Source: Lentimicrobiaceae bacterium
GTDB lineage: Bacteria > Bacteroidota > Bacteroidia > Bacteroidales > F082
Assembly (NCBI GenBank): GCA_015061315.1
Contig: SUWV01000011.1
Location: forward strand, 1-64,000
DNA length: 64,000 nt
Direction: 5' to 3'
The notes under the pieces are model-generated. The model did no database searches and was not told the origin of the DNA. It saw only the letters and a program-made list of their open reading frames with translations. Below are positions 41,386 through 50,097 of the stretch, piece by piece (position 1 is the first letter of the stretch; each line of letters begins with the position of its first letter). The position numbers and the translations under genes are program-made.

Positions 41386-41847
41386 TCAAAGTTGTTTGAT
41401 TAGATTTACCATTTCTATTGCTGTTGTTGCAGCTTCAAAGCCTTTGTTGCCCGCCTTCGAGCCTGCTCTTTCCACGGCTTGCTCAATATTGTCGGTTGTG
41501 AGTACACCAAAGATAATCGGCACTCCAGTTTGCAAGCTTGCTGCTGCTATGCCTTTAGTGGTCTCATTAGCCACCATATCGAAATGTGCAGTAGCGCCTC
41601 TGATGACAGCACCCAAGCAAATAACAGCGTCATATTTCTTAGACTCTGCCATTTTCTTAGCTATCAAAGGTATCTCGAATGAACCTGGAACCCATGCGAT
41701 ATCAATGTCATTTTCATTTCCACCATGACGTTTGAAAGCGTCAATAGCGCCACCTAACAATTTATTAGTAATGATTTCGTTAAAACGTCCGGCCACGATA
41801 GCTATCTTCTGACCTTCAGCAAGTAATTTTCCTTCTATTATATTCAT
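41386..41847 (-). CDS. ribH: 6,7-dimethyl-8-ribityllumazine synthase
   Basis: It condenses the ribBA-derived butanone phosphate with the ribityl-pyrimidine to give lumazine. [13 protein letters not shown] is the opening strand with the substrate-stacking Phe, [10 protein letters not shown] and [20 protein letters not shown] hold the phosphate and catalytic His region, and [17 protein letters not shown] closes the protein. 153 residues is normal for the icosahedral or pentameric enzyme. Last gene of the rib operon. Confidence 0.97.
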   Translation of the reverse strand: MNIIEGKLLAEGQKIAIVAGRFNEIITNKLLGGAIDAFKRHGGNENDIDIAWVPGSFEIPLIAKKMAESKKYDAVICLGAVIRGATAHFDMVANETTKGIAAASLQTGVPIIFGVLTTDNIEQAVERAGSKAGNKGFEAATTAIEMVNLIKQL

Positions 41848-41861
41848 ACCTATTTATTTTT

Positions 41862-41945
41862 AAGACTATGAGTCAATGAGACTACAAGTCAATAAGTTAT
41901 TATTATCAATTTCTCAGATTCTCAATTTTTCAATTTTTCAGCTTT
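41862..41945 (+). repeat. AGTCAATGA and TTTTTCAAT/TCAGATTC tandem repeats between ribH and ribBA
   Basis: Two repeat families abut. 9-bp AGTCAATGA/ACTACA/AGTCAATAA units (41862-41899) are followed by TCTCAGATT, CTCAATTTT and TCAATTTTT units, which supply the ribBA stop codon. Confidence 0.8.
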
Positions 41946-43150
41946 TCTTTAACGTGAAGCAAATGTCCCATCTTCTTGTATTTTGTATAAAGATAGAAAG
42001 CATCTTTTTCGTTGCATGTCATCTCGATAGGTTCACGACCGACTATTTCAATTCCGTATGCGTTCAAACCTGTAATCTTCATCGGGTTGTTAGTCATGAC
42101 TGTTATTTTACTTATTCCTAAATCGGAGAGTATCGAAGCACCAGTACCGTAATCTCTGAGGTCAGCGGCGAAACCGAGAGCGAGATTAGCTTCAACGGTA
42201 TCCATTCCTTCGTCTTGTAACTTATAAGCTTTCAGTTTATTTATCAAGCCGATGCCTCTTCCTTCCTGTTTAAGATAAAGTATTACTCCTCTACCCTTTT
42301 CTTCAATTCTACGCATAGCTTCTTGAAGTTGTTCTCCGCAGTCGCAACGCAATGAACCGAAAGCATCGCCGGTAAGACATTCGGAGTGAACGCGGCATAA
42401 GACAGGTTCTTCTCCTGAGATATCGCCTTTCACCAAAGCTATATGATGTTCGCCTGTGACTTTGTCGATATATCCGTGAGCTATGAAGTTACCATATTTA
42501 GTAGGCAACTCTGCCTCTGTCACTTTCTCGACTAAAGATTCTGTTTTTCTTCTGTATCTTATCAAGTCGGCGATAGATGTTATTTTAAGTTTATGTTCTT
42601 CAGCAAATTGAAGCAATTCTGTCGTTCTCATCATCGTTCCGTCTTCGCGCATAATCTCGCAACAGAGACCGCATTCTTTGAGACCTGCAATTTTCATAAA
42701 ATCGACAGTTGCTTCAGTATGACCGTTACGTTTGAACACTCCGCCTTCTCGAGCTTCTAAAGGAAACATATGTCCTGGACGACGGAAGTCTTCAGGCTTA
42801 GCATCGTCTTCAACGAGTTTCATCGCCGTGATAGAACGTTCAACAGCAGAAATTCCTGTAGTAGTATCAACATGGTCGATAGAGACAGTAAAAGCCGTAC
42901 AGTGATTATCGGTGTTTTCTGTCACCATCTGATTGAGTTTCAACTTATGCGTCAGTTCTTTACTCATCGGCATACAGATGAGACCTTTAGCGTATGATGC
43001 CATAAAGTTGACGTTTTCCGTAGTGGCAAACTCGGCGGCACAAATCAAGTCGCCTTCATTTTCTCTGTCGGGATCATCAACAACGATAATCATCTTGCCA
43101 TTACGCAAGTCTTCAATAGCTTCTTCTATAGTATTAAATTTATTTTCCAT
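41930..43150 (-). CDS. ribBA: Bifunctional DHBP synthase / GTP cyclohydrolase II
   Basis: Residues 1-200 (RibB) convert ribulose 5-phosphate to dihydroxybutanone phosphate: [17 protein letters not shown] and [14 protein letters not shown] with the metal-binding acids and His. Residues 205-406 (RibA) open [23 protein letters not shown] is the zinc Cys-x10-Cys-x-Cys site, and [10 protein letters not shown] the catalytic segment. 406 residues is typical of fused RibBA. The C-terminal KLKN and stop lie inside a TGAAAAAT repeat. Confidence 0.97.
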   Translation of the reverse strand: MENKFNTIEEAIEDLRNGKMIIVVDDPDRENEGDLICAAEFATTENVNFMASYAKGLICMPMSKELTHKLKLNQMVTENTDNHCTAFTVSIDHVDTTTGISAVERSITAMKLVEDDAKPEDFRRPGHMFPLEAREGGVFKRNGHTEATVDFMKIAGLKECGLCCEIMREDGTMMRTTELLQFAEEHKLKITSIADLIRYRRKTESLVEKVTEAELPTKYGNFIAHGYIDKVTGEHHIALVKGDISGEEPVLCRVHSECLTGDAFGSLRCDCGEQLQEAMRRIEEKGRGVILYLKQEGRGIGLINKLKAYKLQDEGMDTVEANLALGFAADLRDYGTGASILSDLGISKITVMTNNPMKITGLNAYGIEIVGREPIEMTCNEKDAFYLYTKYKKMGHLLHVKEKLKN

Positions 43151-43177
43151 TTTATGATGTTTTTGTTTATTTCAAAA

Positions 43178-43819
43178 TTAAAATCCATTAGATTCCAGAA
43201 AATCGAGACTTATACCTTTATTGATATTATTATCGGAATGAAATAATCTTTGAACATATTTTGCGATCACGTCATTTTCGAGATTGACAGTATCTCCTAT
43301 CTTCTTAGATGTCAATGTCGTTTCTCCCTGCGTATGTTCAATTATAGAAACAGAGAACGACGTAGAATTAACGTCGGTGACAGTCAGTGAAATACCATCG
43401 ATGGCTATAGAGCCTTTCTTTACGATAAGTTCAAGTATTTCTGGCGTTGTTGAAAACGACATTCTTATAGCTTTATCGTCATTATATTTTTTAATGATAG
43501 TTCCAATTCCGTCGATATGACCTGATACGATATGACCTCCGAGGCGACCGTTAGCAGCAAGAGCGCGTTCAAGATTCACTTCGTCGTTAAGCTTTAAATT
43601 CTTAAAATTAGTCATCATCATAGTCTCAGGCATGACATCTACAGTGAATGAATCAGTATCGAATGTCGTCACTGTCAAGCATATGCCGTTAGTAGATATG
43701 CTATCACCGATGTGCATATCCGACATTATCTTCTTGGCAGAAACCGTCAGCTTGATGCTGTTCGATTGTCTGACTATAGATTTTACTTTTCCTATTTCTT
43801 CTATTATTCCTGTGAACAT
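43178..43819 (-). CDS. ribE: Riboflavin synthase alpha chain
   Basis: It dismutates two lumazines to riboflavin. The two lumazine-binding repeats are visible: MFTGIIEEIGKVKSI... with GDSISTNGICLTV near 38-50, and GHIVSGHIDGIGTI... with KGSIAIDGISLTVTDV near 135-150. 213 residues is normal. The rib operon order is ribD, ribE, ribBA, ribH. Confidence 0.96.
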   Translation of the reverse strand: MFTGIIEEIGKVKSIVRQSNSIKLTVSAKKIMSDMHIGDSISTNGICLTVTTFDTDSFTVDVMPETMMMTNFKNLKLNDEVNLERALAANGRLGGHIVSGHIDGIGTIIKKYNDDKAIRMSFSTTPEILELIVKKGSIAIDGISLTVTDVNSTSFSVSIIEHTQGETTLTSKKIGDTVNLENDVIAKYVQRLFHSDNNINKGISLDFLESNGF

Positions 43820-43838
43820 GATTAAGTCTATATTCTTT

Positions 43839-43874
43839 AAGTCAACAGGTCAACAAGTCAACAGGTCAACAAGT
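43839..43874 (+). repeat. AGTCAACAG tandem repeat
   Basis: Four units (AGTCAACAG, GTCAACA) overlapping the ribD 3' end. As in the glycosyltransferase at 5299, the protein ends LTC and the stop codon is in the repeat. Confidence 0.9.
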
Positions 43875-45006
43875 TATGGTGTTCTGTTGACTTTATTTTA
43901 CCTTTAATTAATATATCGTTATCAAATTGTTCTATCTTAATATCTTTTAACATGATAGCGTCTTTCATCAAGTCGATGCCGTTGCCACCTACTGGCGACT
44001 TTGAATTTTGACCGCCAATAATTTTAGGAGCTATGAAAGCATAAACCTCATCGATGCAATCAGCTTCAAGAAACGCAGCGTTGATAGTAGAGCCGCCTTC
44101 AAGTAACAGAGAATCTATTCCCAGCTCGCCTAACTTAGTAATCAAATCATTAATATCAACATGACCGTCTTTCTCCTCGCAACATAAAATCTCAACGTTA
44201 AAAGATTTTAACATTTCTAACTTATCGTTAAAGTCACACGTCGGTGTGTTTCTACATGATATTGCTAAAATCGTTCTATAATCTTTGGATGTTTTTACGA
44301 TTTGTGACTCCAACGGAATAGAGGCTTTCGTATCGACGATAATTCTTATCGGCTGATGAATCTGTTGTCTTTCCAAACGGCAATTCAGCATCGGGTCATC
44401 TGCTTTTACAGTTCCTATCCCAGCCACTATTCCCATCATCTCTGATCGCAACTCATGAACTAATCTTCTTGATTTCTCATTGGTAATCCATTTAGAATCG
44501 CCAGTATGAGATGCAATTTTGCCGTCTAATGTCATTGCTGTTTTTAGAATAACGTAAGGACGTTTTGTCTTAATATATTTTAAGAAAACCTTATTAAGTT
44601 CTTTTATTTCATCTTCTAAAAGTCCATAAACCACTTCAATACCTGCGTCTTTAAGAATTGAAATCCCTTTGCCTGCCACGAGAGGATTAGGATCTAGAAG
44701 TCCAACCACGACTTTTTTAATTTCTTTCTCGATGATTATGTCGGTGCAAGGAGGAGTCTTACCGTGATGGCAGCAAGGCTCGAGAGTGACATACAATGTA
44801 GCGCCTTTAGCGTCATTCATTTTCAGCAAGGCATTACGTTCAGCATGAAAACCTCCGTAAAATTCATGGTAGCCCTCACCTATTATTCTATCATCTTTCA
44901 TTATAACGCAACCCACCATAGGATTAGGATTTACGAAACCTGCTCCTTTTTTAGCGAGTTCGATAGCGCGCTGCATGTACTTTATATCTTGTTCGTTATA
45001 TGACAT
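43858..45006 (-). CDS. ribD: Bifunctional riboflavin deaminase/reductase
   Basis: The N-domain deaminates the pyrimidine from GTP: HAERNALLKM and EPCCHHGKTPPC are the zinc site with the catalytic Glu. The C-domain reduces the ribosyl to ribityl with NADPH: KTAMTLDGKIAS, SKWITNEKSRRLVHELR and LLLEGGSTINAAFL. 382 residues is normal. The start codon directly follows the T run of a riboswitch-controlled terminator, so both transcription and start-site access are likely regulated by FMN. Confidence 0.97.
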   Translation of the reverse strand: MSYNEQDIKYMQRAIELAKKGAGFVNPNPMVGCVIMKDDRIIGEGYHEFYGGFHAERNALLKMNDAKGATLYVTLEPCCHHGKTPPCTDIIIEKEIKKVVVGLLDPNPLVAGKGISILKDAGIEVVYGLLEDEIKELNKVFLKYIKTKRPYVILKTAMTLDGKIASHTGDSKWITNEKSRRLVHELRSEMMGIVAGIGTVKADDPMLNCRLERQQIHQPIRIIVDTKASIPLESQIVKTSKDYRTILAISCRNTPTCDFNDKLEMLKSFNVEILCCEEKDGHVDINDLITKLGELGIDSLLLEGGSTINAAFLEADCIDEVYAFIAPKIIGGQNSKSPVGGNGIDLMKDAIMLKDIKIEQFDNDILIKGKIKSTEHHNLLTC

Positions 45007-45041
45007 AAAAAAAGCCCAAAATAGATAATTCTATTCAGGGC
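45007..45041 (-). terminator. FMN-controlled terminator in front of ribD
   Basis: On the minus strand GCCCTGAATAGA and TCTATTTTGGGC form a 12-bp stem with one mismatch and loop ATTA, followed by seven T that touch the ribD ATG. The TGCCCTGAA of the first arm is also complementary to TTCAGGGCA at the 5' edge of the aptamer. Confidence 0.85.
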
Positions 45042-45059
45042 AAAAACAAAATTCATCAA

Positions 45060-45173
45060 AGTATCTTCTCTCATCCGGACTATCACCGTCGGTTTCGGAA
45101 TTTCACCGAATCAGTTCCCTAAGGAAGTCGCGGACTATCACCGCCGGAAAGGAATTTCACCTTGCCCTGAAGA
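45060..45173 (-). promoter_or_regulatory. FMN riboswitch (RFN element)
   Basis: Minus strand, 5' to 3': AGGGCAAGGTGAAATTCC, CCGGCGGTGATAGTCCGCGA, GAACTGATTCGGTGAAATTC, CGACGGTGATAGTCCGGATG, then AGAGAAGATA. These are the conserved FMN aptamer blocks in order. It sits between the rib promoter and ribD and should terminate the operon when FMN is bound. Confidence 0.95.
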
Positions 45174-45179
45174 CAATTG

Positions 45180-45187
45180 CAAATATA
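45180..45187 (-). promoter_or_regulatory. -7 promoter box of the rib operon
   Basis: Minus-strand TATATTTG; transcription would start about 7 bases on, right at the riboswitch 5' end. No good -33 box. Confidence 0.65.
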
Positions 45188-45242
45188 CATTTTTTTTGAA
45201 AAGAAAACGTATTTTTCATAAAATAAAATTAAATAATGTATT

Positions 45243-45262
45243 AGACACATTCAATGTGACCT
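45243..45262. repeat. CACATTCAATGTG palindrome, copy 1
   Basis: AGACACATTCAATGTGACCT, an odd palindrome (CACATT C AATGTG) about 60 bases before the lipocalin start. Related copies lie at 48052 and 49381. The rest of 45188-45321 shows nothing else I can name. Confidence 0.5.
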
Positions 45263-45321
45263 ATATTATAATTTGAACATTTCTAGACATCAGACGTTAT
45301 AGCAAAAAAAACAACATTATT

Positions 45322-45813
45322 ATGAACACAAAAATTTTTATCCTCATGTTTCTATTCAACATCTTCACTCCAAACACTATCGACAACGAACCAGTTGCAA
45401 TTGAATTGAATAAGTTTCTTGGCAAGTGGTACGAGATAGCACGCTTCGACCATAGCTTCGAACGCGACATGCAGAAAGTCACGGCAGAATATTATCTTCA
45501 GCCTGACGGAAAAATTAAAGTCGTCAACTCTGGTTATCGCGACGGTAAATTTAAAGAAACTATCGGCAAGGCAAAAACCACCGATACTCCCGGACTGTTG
45601 AGGGTGTCATTCTTCTTAAATTTCTATTCCGACTACAGAGTCTTGATGATAGACAAAGACTATCTATACGTTCTGATCGGTGGCAACTCTTCTAAATATC
45701 TTTGGATTATGTCGAGAACACCACAACTTAGCAACGACATCTTACAAAAACTAATCAATGCAGCAAAAGAAAGAGGCTACGACACTGACAAATTGATATA
45801 CGTTGAACAGTAA
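45322..45813 (+). CDS. Lipocalin-family protein (Blc type)
   Basis: 163 residues with an N-terminal hydrophobic signal (FILMFLFNIFTPNT). FLGKWYEIARFDHSFERDM is the lipocalin GxW first-strand motif, LLRVSFF and DYRVLMIDKDYLYVLIGG the middle strands, and WIMSRTPQL the Arg-containing third motif. Bacterial lipocalins of this type bind lipids in the envelope under stress. No lipobox Cys is present, so it is probably soluble in the periplasm. Confidence 0.92.
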   Translation: MNTKIFILMFLFNIFTPNTIDNEPVAIELNKFLGKWYEIARFDHSFERDMQKVTAEYYLQPDGKIKVVNSGYRDGKFKETIGKAKTTDTPGLLRVSFFLNFYSDYRVLMIDKDYLYVLIGGNSSKYLWIMSRTPQLSNDILQKLINAAKERGYDTDKLIYVEQ

Positions 45814-45823
45814 TTGTTTCACA

Positions 45824-45856
45824 GCTCTGGGACATAATTTATCCCAGAGCTTTTTT
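45824..45856 (+). terminator. Terminator of the lipocalin gene
   Basis: GCTCTGGGA (45824-45832) pairs with TCCCAGAGC (45842-45850), followed by six T. Confidence 0.93.
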
Positions 45857-45916
45857 ATTTCCTTTTTGATTCTCATTTTTTCATTTATCGTAATGGTATA
45901 ACCAAAGATTTATTCT

Positions 45917-45924
45917 TATATTTG
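45917..45924 (+). promoter_or_regulatory. -7 promoter box of the S9 peptidase gene
   Basis: TATATTTG then CG, 43 bases before the ATG. Confidence 0.55.
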
Positions 45925-45967
45925 CGTATCAATTGCAAATAATATAAGTTCACTTAAAAATATCATT

Positions 45968-48040
45968 ATGAGAAAAAACATTATCATCATGGCATTAGTT
46001 GCTTTATCATTAGCCTCGTGCGGGGAGAAGTCTGAGAAAGAGACTGCTTATACTCCGCCTCAAGACATTGTTCTAAACTCCGACATCATGACGCCTGAAG
46101 CGCTCTGGTCGATGAACCGACTCGGCGAATATGCTGTCTCCCCTGATGGCAAACATGTCGTTTACAACCTCACCTATTTTAATATAGCTGAAAATAAGAG
46201 CAAGACCGACATCTATATCATCGACATCGACGGTAACAACAACAGATGTCTCACGAAATCTTTTTCTAACGAGTTGAGTCCTACATGGAATAAGGACGGC
46301 TCTAAGATTTTGTTTATGTGTGCCGACAGCGGTGAGATGCAAGTTTGGGAAATGAATCCTGACGGCAGCGAGAGAAAACAAGTCAGCTTTGTAGAAGGCG
46401 GCGTAAATGGTTTCAAATATTCTCCTGACGAGTCGCAGCTTTTATTCATTGCTGAGGTAAAACTCAAAGACAATGTAGCCGACATCTATCCTGATCTTCC
46501 ACTTTCTTCGGGAAGAGTAAACAACGATTTAATGTATCGTCATTGGGATCAATGGGTTGACACCTATAGTCACATCTTCGTGACTTCTGATAATGGCAAG
46601 GTTAAGTTAGATATTATGGAAGGTGAAATGTGGGAAGCTCCTGTGAGACCATGGGGTGGCATGGAACAGATTGCATGGACTAAAGACGGACAAAACATTC
46701 TTTATTCTTCAAGAAAGAAAGTAGGAAAAGATTATGCAACTTCCACAAATACCGACATTTATCAATACAACATTCCAACGGGCGAATGTAAGAATCTTAC
46801 CGAAGGCATGATGGGTTATGATATGAATGTCGTCGTTTCTCCACAAGGCGACAAGATTGCTTGGGAAAGTATGGAACGTGATGGTTATGAAGCCGACAAA
46901 CAACGTCTCTTCGTAATGGATTTGACAACAGGCGAGAAAAAAGATTATTCTATAGGCTTCGACCAAAACGCCACTCATCTCCTCTGGGCTCCTGACGGAC
47001 AATCAATTTATTTCATCAGCGACCGTAATGCGACAGATCAGATCTACGCTTTAAGTCTCAGCACCGGTAGCATCAGAAAGATAACAGAAGGCAAACACAA
47101 TTATGTAGGTATCGCATGGGCTGGCGATAAGTTAGTAGCAGCACGTCAGTCAATGTCGCGTCCTACCGAATTATATATAGTCGATCCACAAAGCGGCGAG
47201 GCGAAACAACTTACAACTGTCAACGACAATATCTTCAATCAGTTGACCATGGGCAATGTTGAAGAACGCTGGATTGAGACAACCGACGGAAAGAGAATGT
47301 TGACATGGGTTATCTATCCTCCACATTTCGACAAAAACAAAAAATATCCAGCCCTACTCTATTGTGAAGGCGGACCTCAAAGCACAGTAAGTCAGTTCTG
47401 GTCATATCGTTGGAACTTCCAGATGATGGCAGCTAACAATTATATCGTTGTCGCTCCAAACCGTAGAGGCTTGCCAGGCTTCGGTCAGGAATGGTGCGAG
47501 GCTATCAGTGGCGACTACGGCGGACAATGCATGAAGGATTATCTCTCGGCAATAGATGCTTTGGCAAAAGAGCCTTTCATTGATGAGAACAGACTCGGTG
47601 CTGTCGGCGCAAGTTTCGGAGGTTTCTCTGTATTCTGGTTAGCAGGTCATCACGAAGGACGTTTCAAGGCTTTGATAGCACACGACGGCATGTTCAATTT
47701 CGAATCGCAATATCTTGAAACAGAAGAGATGTGGTTTGTCAATTGGGATTTAGGCGGACCTTTCTGGGAGAAAGACAATCCTGTAGTACAATGGTCGTAT
47801 GCCAACTCACCACATAAGTTCGTAGATAAATGGACAGCTCCGATCTTGGTCATTCATGGCGCGAAGGATTACCGCATCGCTTATACTCAAGGCATGCAGG
47901 CTTATAATGCAGCAGTTTTAAGAGGAATACCAGCAGAGTTCTTATATTTCCCAGATGAAAATCACTGGGTGCTTCAAGCACAGAACGGAATCTTATGGCA
48001 AAGAAGATTCTTCAATTGGCTTGACACTTATTTGAAGTAA
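45968..48040 (+). CDS. S9-family dipeptidyl peptidase, lipoprotein
   Basis: A prolyl-oligopeptidase-fold serine peptidase of 690 residues, similar in size to DPP5 of oral Bacteroidales. A lipobox (LSLASC, Cys18) predicts envelope anchoring. Residues 40-420 form a WD40-like beta propeller (GEYAVSPDGKHVVYNL, PTWNKDGSKILFM). The hydrolase domain has Ser in GASFGGFS (about 549), Asp in HGAKDYRIAY (about 632) and His in DENHWVL (about 665). It would release dipeptides from host or dietary peptides for uptake. Confidence 0.93.
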   Translation: MRKNIIIMALVALSLASCGEKSEKETAYTPPQDIVLNSDIMTPEALWSMNRLGEYAVSPDGKHVVYNLTYFNIAENKSKTDIYIIDIDGNNNRCLTKSFSNELSPTWNKDGSKILFMCADSGEMQVWEMNPDGSERKQVSFVEGGVNGFKYSPDESQLLFIAEVKLKDNVADIYPDLPLSSGRVNNDLMYRHWDQWVDTYSHIFVTSDNGKVKLDIMEGEMWEAPVRPWGGMEQIAWTKDGQNILYSSRKKVGKDYATSTNTDIYQYNIPTGECKNLTEGMMGYDMNVVVSPQGDKIAWESMERDGYEADKQRLFVMDLTTGEKKDYSIGFDQNATHLLWAPDGQSIYFISDRNATDQIYALSLSTGSIRKITEGKHNYVGIAWAGDKLVAARQSMSRPTELYIVDPQSGEAKQLTTVNDNIFNQLTMGNVEERWIETTDGKRMLTWVIYPPHFDKNKKYPALLYCEGGPQSTVSQFWSYRWNFQMMAANNYIVVAPNRRGLPGFGQEWCEAISGDYGGQCMKDYLSAIDALAKEPFIDENRLGAVGASFGGFSVFWLAGHHEGRFKALIAHDGMFNFESQYLETEEMWFVNWDLGGPFWEKDNPVVQWSYANSPHKFVDKWTAPILVIHGAKDYRIAYTQGMQAYNAAVLRGIPAEFLYFPDENHWVLQAQNGILWQRRFFNWLDTYLK

Positions 48041-48051
48041 TTAGTAATTAT

Positions 48052-48123
48052 GGACATATTGAATGTGTCCAAATATTCCAATAAAAAAATGTCGTCTAAG
48101 ATTTTAGGCGACATTTTTATTTG
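48052..48123 (+). repeat. 72-bp direct repeat with terminator, copy 1
   Basis: It aligns without gaps to 49381-49452. Both contain a CATATT-S-AATGTG palindrome and a shared 3' part with the stem AATGTCGTCTAA / TTAGGCGACATT, which can end transcription from either side. The identical core is over 30 bp. Confidence 0.93.
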
Positions 48124-49269
48124 TTATCTATTATTTAAAAATTCACAATATTCTTCCAAAGACTTTCTCATAACATCTATAGGAATCAGCTTTCTTCTGT
48201 ATTCGGCAACCATCGTCGGACTTAGAGAACGACTTAATGTATATTCAACGATACTACGATCTGCCGACGGACAAAGAATTATACCTATACTCGGATTCTC
48301 ATTATCACGTTTCACATCTCTGTCAAGAGCTTCCAAATATAAATCCATCTTACCTATAAATTCAGGTTGAAAGTCAACGGTTTTTAATTCTATGGCGACC
48401 AAACATTGCAATGCTCTGTGATAAAACAACAAATCAATTCGTTTTGTAGTACCTCCGACTTGTACTCTAAATTCACTTTCAACGAATAGAAAATCCTTAC
48501 CAAGTTCAAGAATAAAATCTTTAATATGTTCCAAAAGTCCTTTATGTAGATGCTGTTCATTATGTACTTCTGGTAAATTCAGAAAGTCAACAAAAGCCTT
48601 ATCTTTCAGCATAAATTCTGTTTTAGGATATTCTGACAGTAATTTTGGTGAAAGCATTTTATCTCTATTCATCAATGACGCATAAGTCTGATTAACAATA
48701 CAGCGTCTTAATTCTTCTGTCCTTAAACTTTGTTGTGATGCATAAAGCATATAAAATATCCTCTCTTCATCAGTATTACATCGGTTCATAATTTCTAAAT
48801 GAGATGTAAAAGGTATCAAAAGTAATAACTCAGGTATTGCCAAGAGTGTTATAGATGATTTTAATGGTCTCCGATCAACTTTTTCTATATATCCTAATTG
48901 TGCAATTGAGGATTGCACAATTTCAGATAAATGCAAAATCTTTATCATTTCGGAAAATTCAACACGACTATACAAATCATAAAACTTTACCATATTGTAT
49001 AAATGACGTTTCCCAAATCCTCGTCGTTGCGGATTTTGCAGCTTCAGATAATCAGCTAATTCGCTTACTACCTTAGAGCCCCAATGAGATGTCTTTAACT
49101 GTATTGATATATACTCCCCGACTTCCCAACTTGTCATCAGTACTTCAATATTCACTTTTGTTATAGCACTAAAACGATGTCGTTCTATTAGTGAATTGAC
49201 ATATTCAAATTGTCTTGTTAATTCATCACGCTCCGAAATGGATGTGATCTTATTATTTGAAGATTTCAT
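48124..49269 (-). CDS. PDDEXK nuclease-like protein, YhcG/DUF1016 family
   Basis: 381 residues. The N-terminal DUF1016 domain is helical (EVLMTSWEVGEYISIQLKTSHWGSKVVSELADYL and GFGKRHLYNMVKFYDLY). The C-terminal nuclease fold shows RIDLLFYHRALQCLVAIELKT, with the Asp and ExK of a PD-(D/E)xK site. YhcG-type proteins are scattered, often mobile, and sometimes linked to restriction or defence loci; their role is not settled. Here the gene stands alone with its own promoter and lies exactly between two copies of a 72-bp direct repeat, which suggests insertion or cassette exchange. Confidence 0.9.
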   Translation of the reverse strand: MKSSNNKITSISERDELTRQFEYVNSLIERHRFSAITKVNIEVLMTSWEVGEYISIQLKTSHWGSKVVSELADYLKLQNPQRRGFGKRHLYNMVKFYDLYSRVEFSEMIKILHLSEIVQSSIAQLGYIEKVDRRPLKSSITLLAIPELLLLIPFTSHLEIMNRCNTDEERIFYMLYASQQSLRTEELRRCIVNQTYASLMNRDKMLSPKLLSEYPKTEFMLKDKAFVDFLNLPEVHNEQHLHKGLLEHIKDFILELGKDFLFVESEFRVQVGGTTKRIDLLFYHRALQCLVAIELKTVDFQPEFIGKMDLYLEALDRDVKRDNENPSIGIILCPSADRSIVEYTLSRSLSPTMVAEYRRKLIPIDVMRKSLEEYCEFLNNR

Positions 49270-49303
49270 AAAATTGTAATTAAATTAATTTTGGTTATGC
49301 TTG

Positions 49304-49311
49304 CAAAGGTA
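49304..49311 (-). promoter_or_regulatory. -7 promoter box of the YhcG-like gene
   Basis: Minus-strand TACCTTTG, 34 bases before the start codon and inside the region framed by the direct repeats. Confidence 0.55.
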
Positions 49312-49380
49312 GTATTTCCATTTCAAATAAAAAAGTTAAAAAATGTTAAAAATAGTAATAAAAAATTAAGAAAATTATAA

Positions 49381-49452
49381 GGACATATTCAATGTGTCAA
49401 AAATAACTGAATAAAAAAATGTCGTCTAAGATTTTAGGCGACATTATTATTT
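49381..49452 (+). repeat. 72-bp direct repeat with terminator, copy 2
   Basis: Second copy of the element at 48052, with about ten mismatches, most in the middle. Its hairpin also serves as terminator for the secreted-protein pair to the right. Confidence 0.93.
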
Positions 49453-49471
49453 GTATTAAATATTATAAAAA

Positions 49472-50086
49472 TTATTGTTCAATAACAATTTCTTCCAAGG
49501 ACAAAACACCTCCCTTGCTAAAACCACCTAGAGATGTTGAATATCCAATGCCAAACCAATTAGATTGAATATCAATATTTTTAACAGTACTCAATTCCAT
49601 ACCATTGATTATAAAATCTATGGTATTACCTTTTTTCACTATTTTTATTTCATAATCTGTTATATTACCAAAATTAAATTTTACAATTTCAGGTTCTTGA
49701 CCTATAACAGACACAAAATATGTAGAATTAAAAACTATGCCAAGCTCATTATACTTGCCATTTTCTTTTATATCGAAGTAAATGGCAAAAGCTCCAAATC
49801 TTCCATATATCCACTTATCAAATGATATTTTATAAGTAATAGCAAAATCTTCCTTGTAATTAACAGGTAATTGAGCCCAACTCTTTACTGCTGTATTCTT
49901 ATTTTTTTTTGTTCTTTTCATTTTAAGATTCAATGCACCATCTGATATATAACTCATAGATTTCTTGTTTCCGTTCTCTGACCAACCATATGAATTATCA
50001 TCAAATGTTTCAACAACAACATCTTTTTGAGCATTGACCGCAATTGCTGAAATAAAAAACAATATCAATAAAAAAAAATTCTTCAT
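49472..50086 (-). CDS. Secreted protein, LamG/concanavalin-like fold suspected
   Basis: 204 residues with a signal peptide (MKNFFLLILFFISAIAVNAQ). The mature part is beta-rich: VVETFDDNSYGWSENGNKKS, GALNLKMKR, YNELGIVFNSTYFVSVIG, NFGNITDYEIKIVKKGNTIDFIINGMELSTV. This is the pattern of LamG-like or DUF1080-like jelly rolls that bind glycans, but I cannot assign a family with certainty. It follows the upstream secreted-protein gene at 11 bases and probably works with it. Confidence 0.65.
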   Translation of the reverse strand: MKNFFLLILFFISAIAVNAQKDVVVETFDDNSYGWSENGNKKSMSYISDGALNLKMKRTKKNKNTAVKSWAQLPVNYKEDFAITYKISFDKWIYGRFGAFAIYFDIKENGKYNELGIVFNSTYFVSVIGQEPEIVKFNFGNITDYEIKIVKKGNTIDFIINGMELSTVKNIDIQSNWFGIGYSTSLGGFSKGGVLSLEEIVIEQ

Positions 50087-50097
50087 AATTTCTAAGA

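Noticed and set aside
48124-49269. Restriction-modification or defence island around the YhcG-like gene
   Set aside because: No methylase, specificity subunit, helicase or other defence gene lies within several kb; the gene stands alone.
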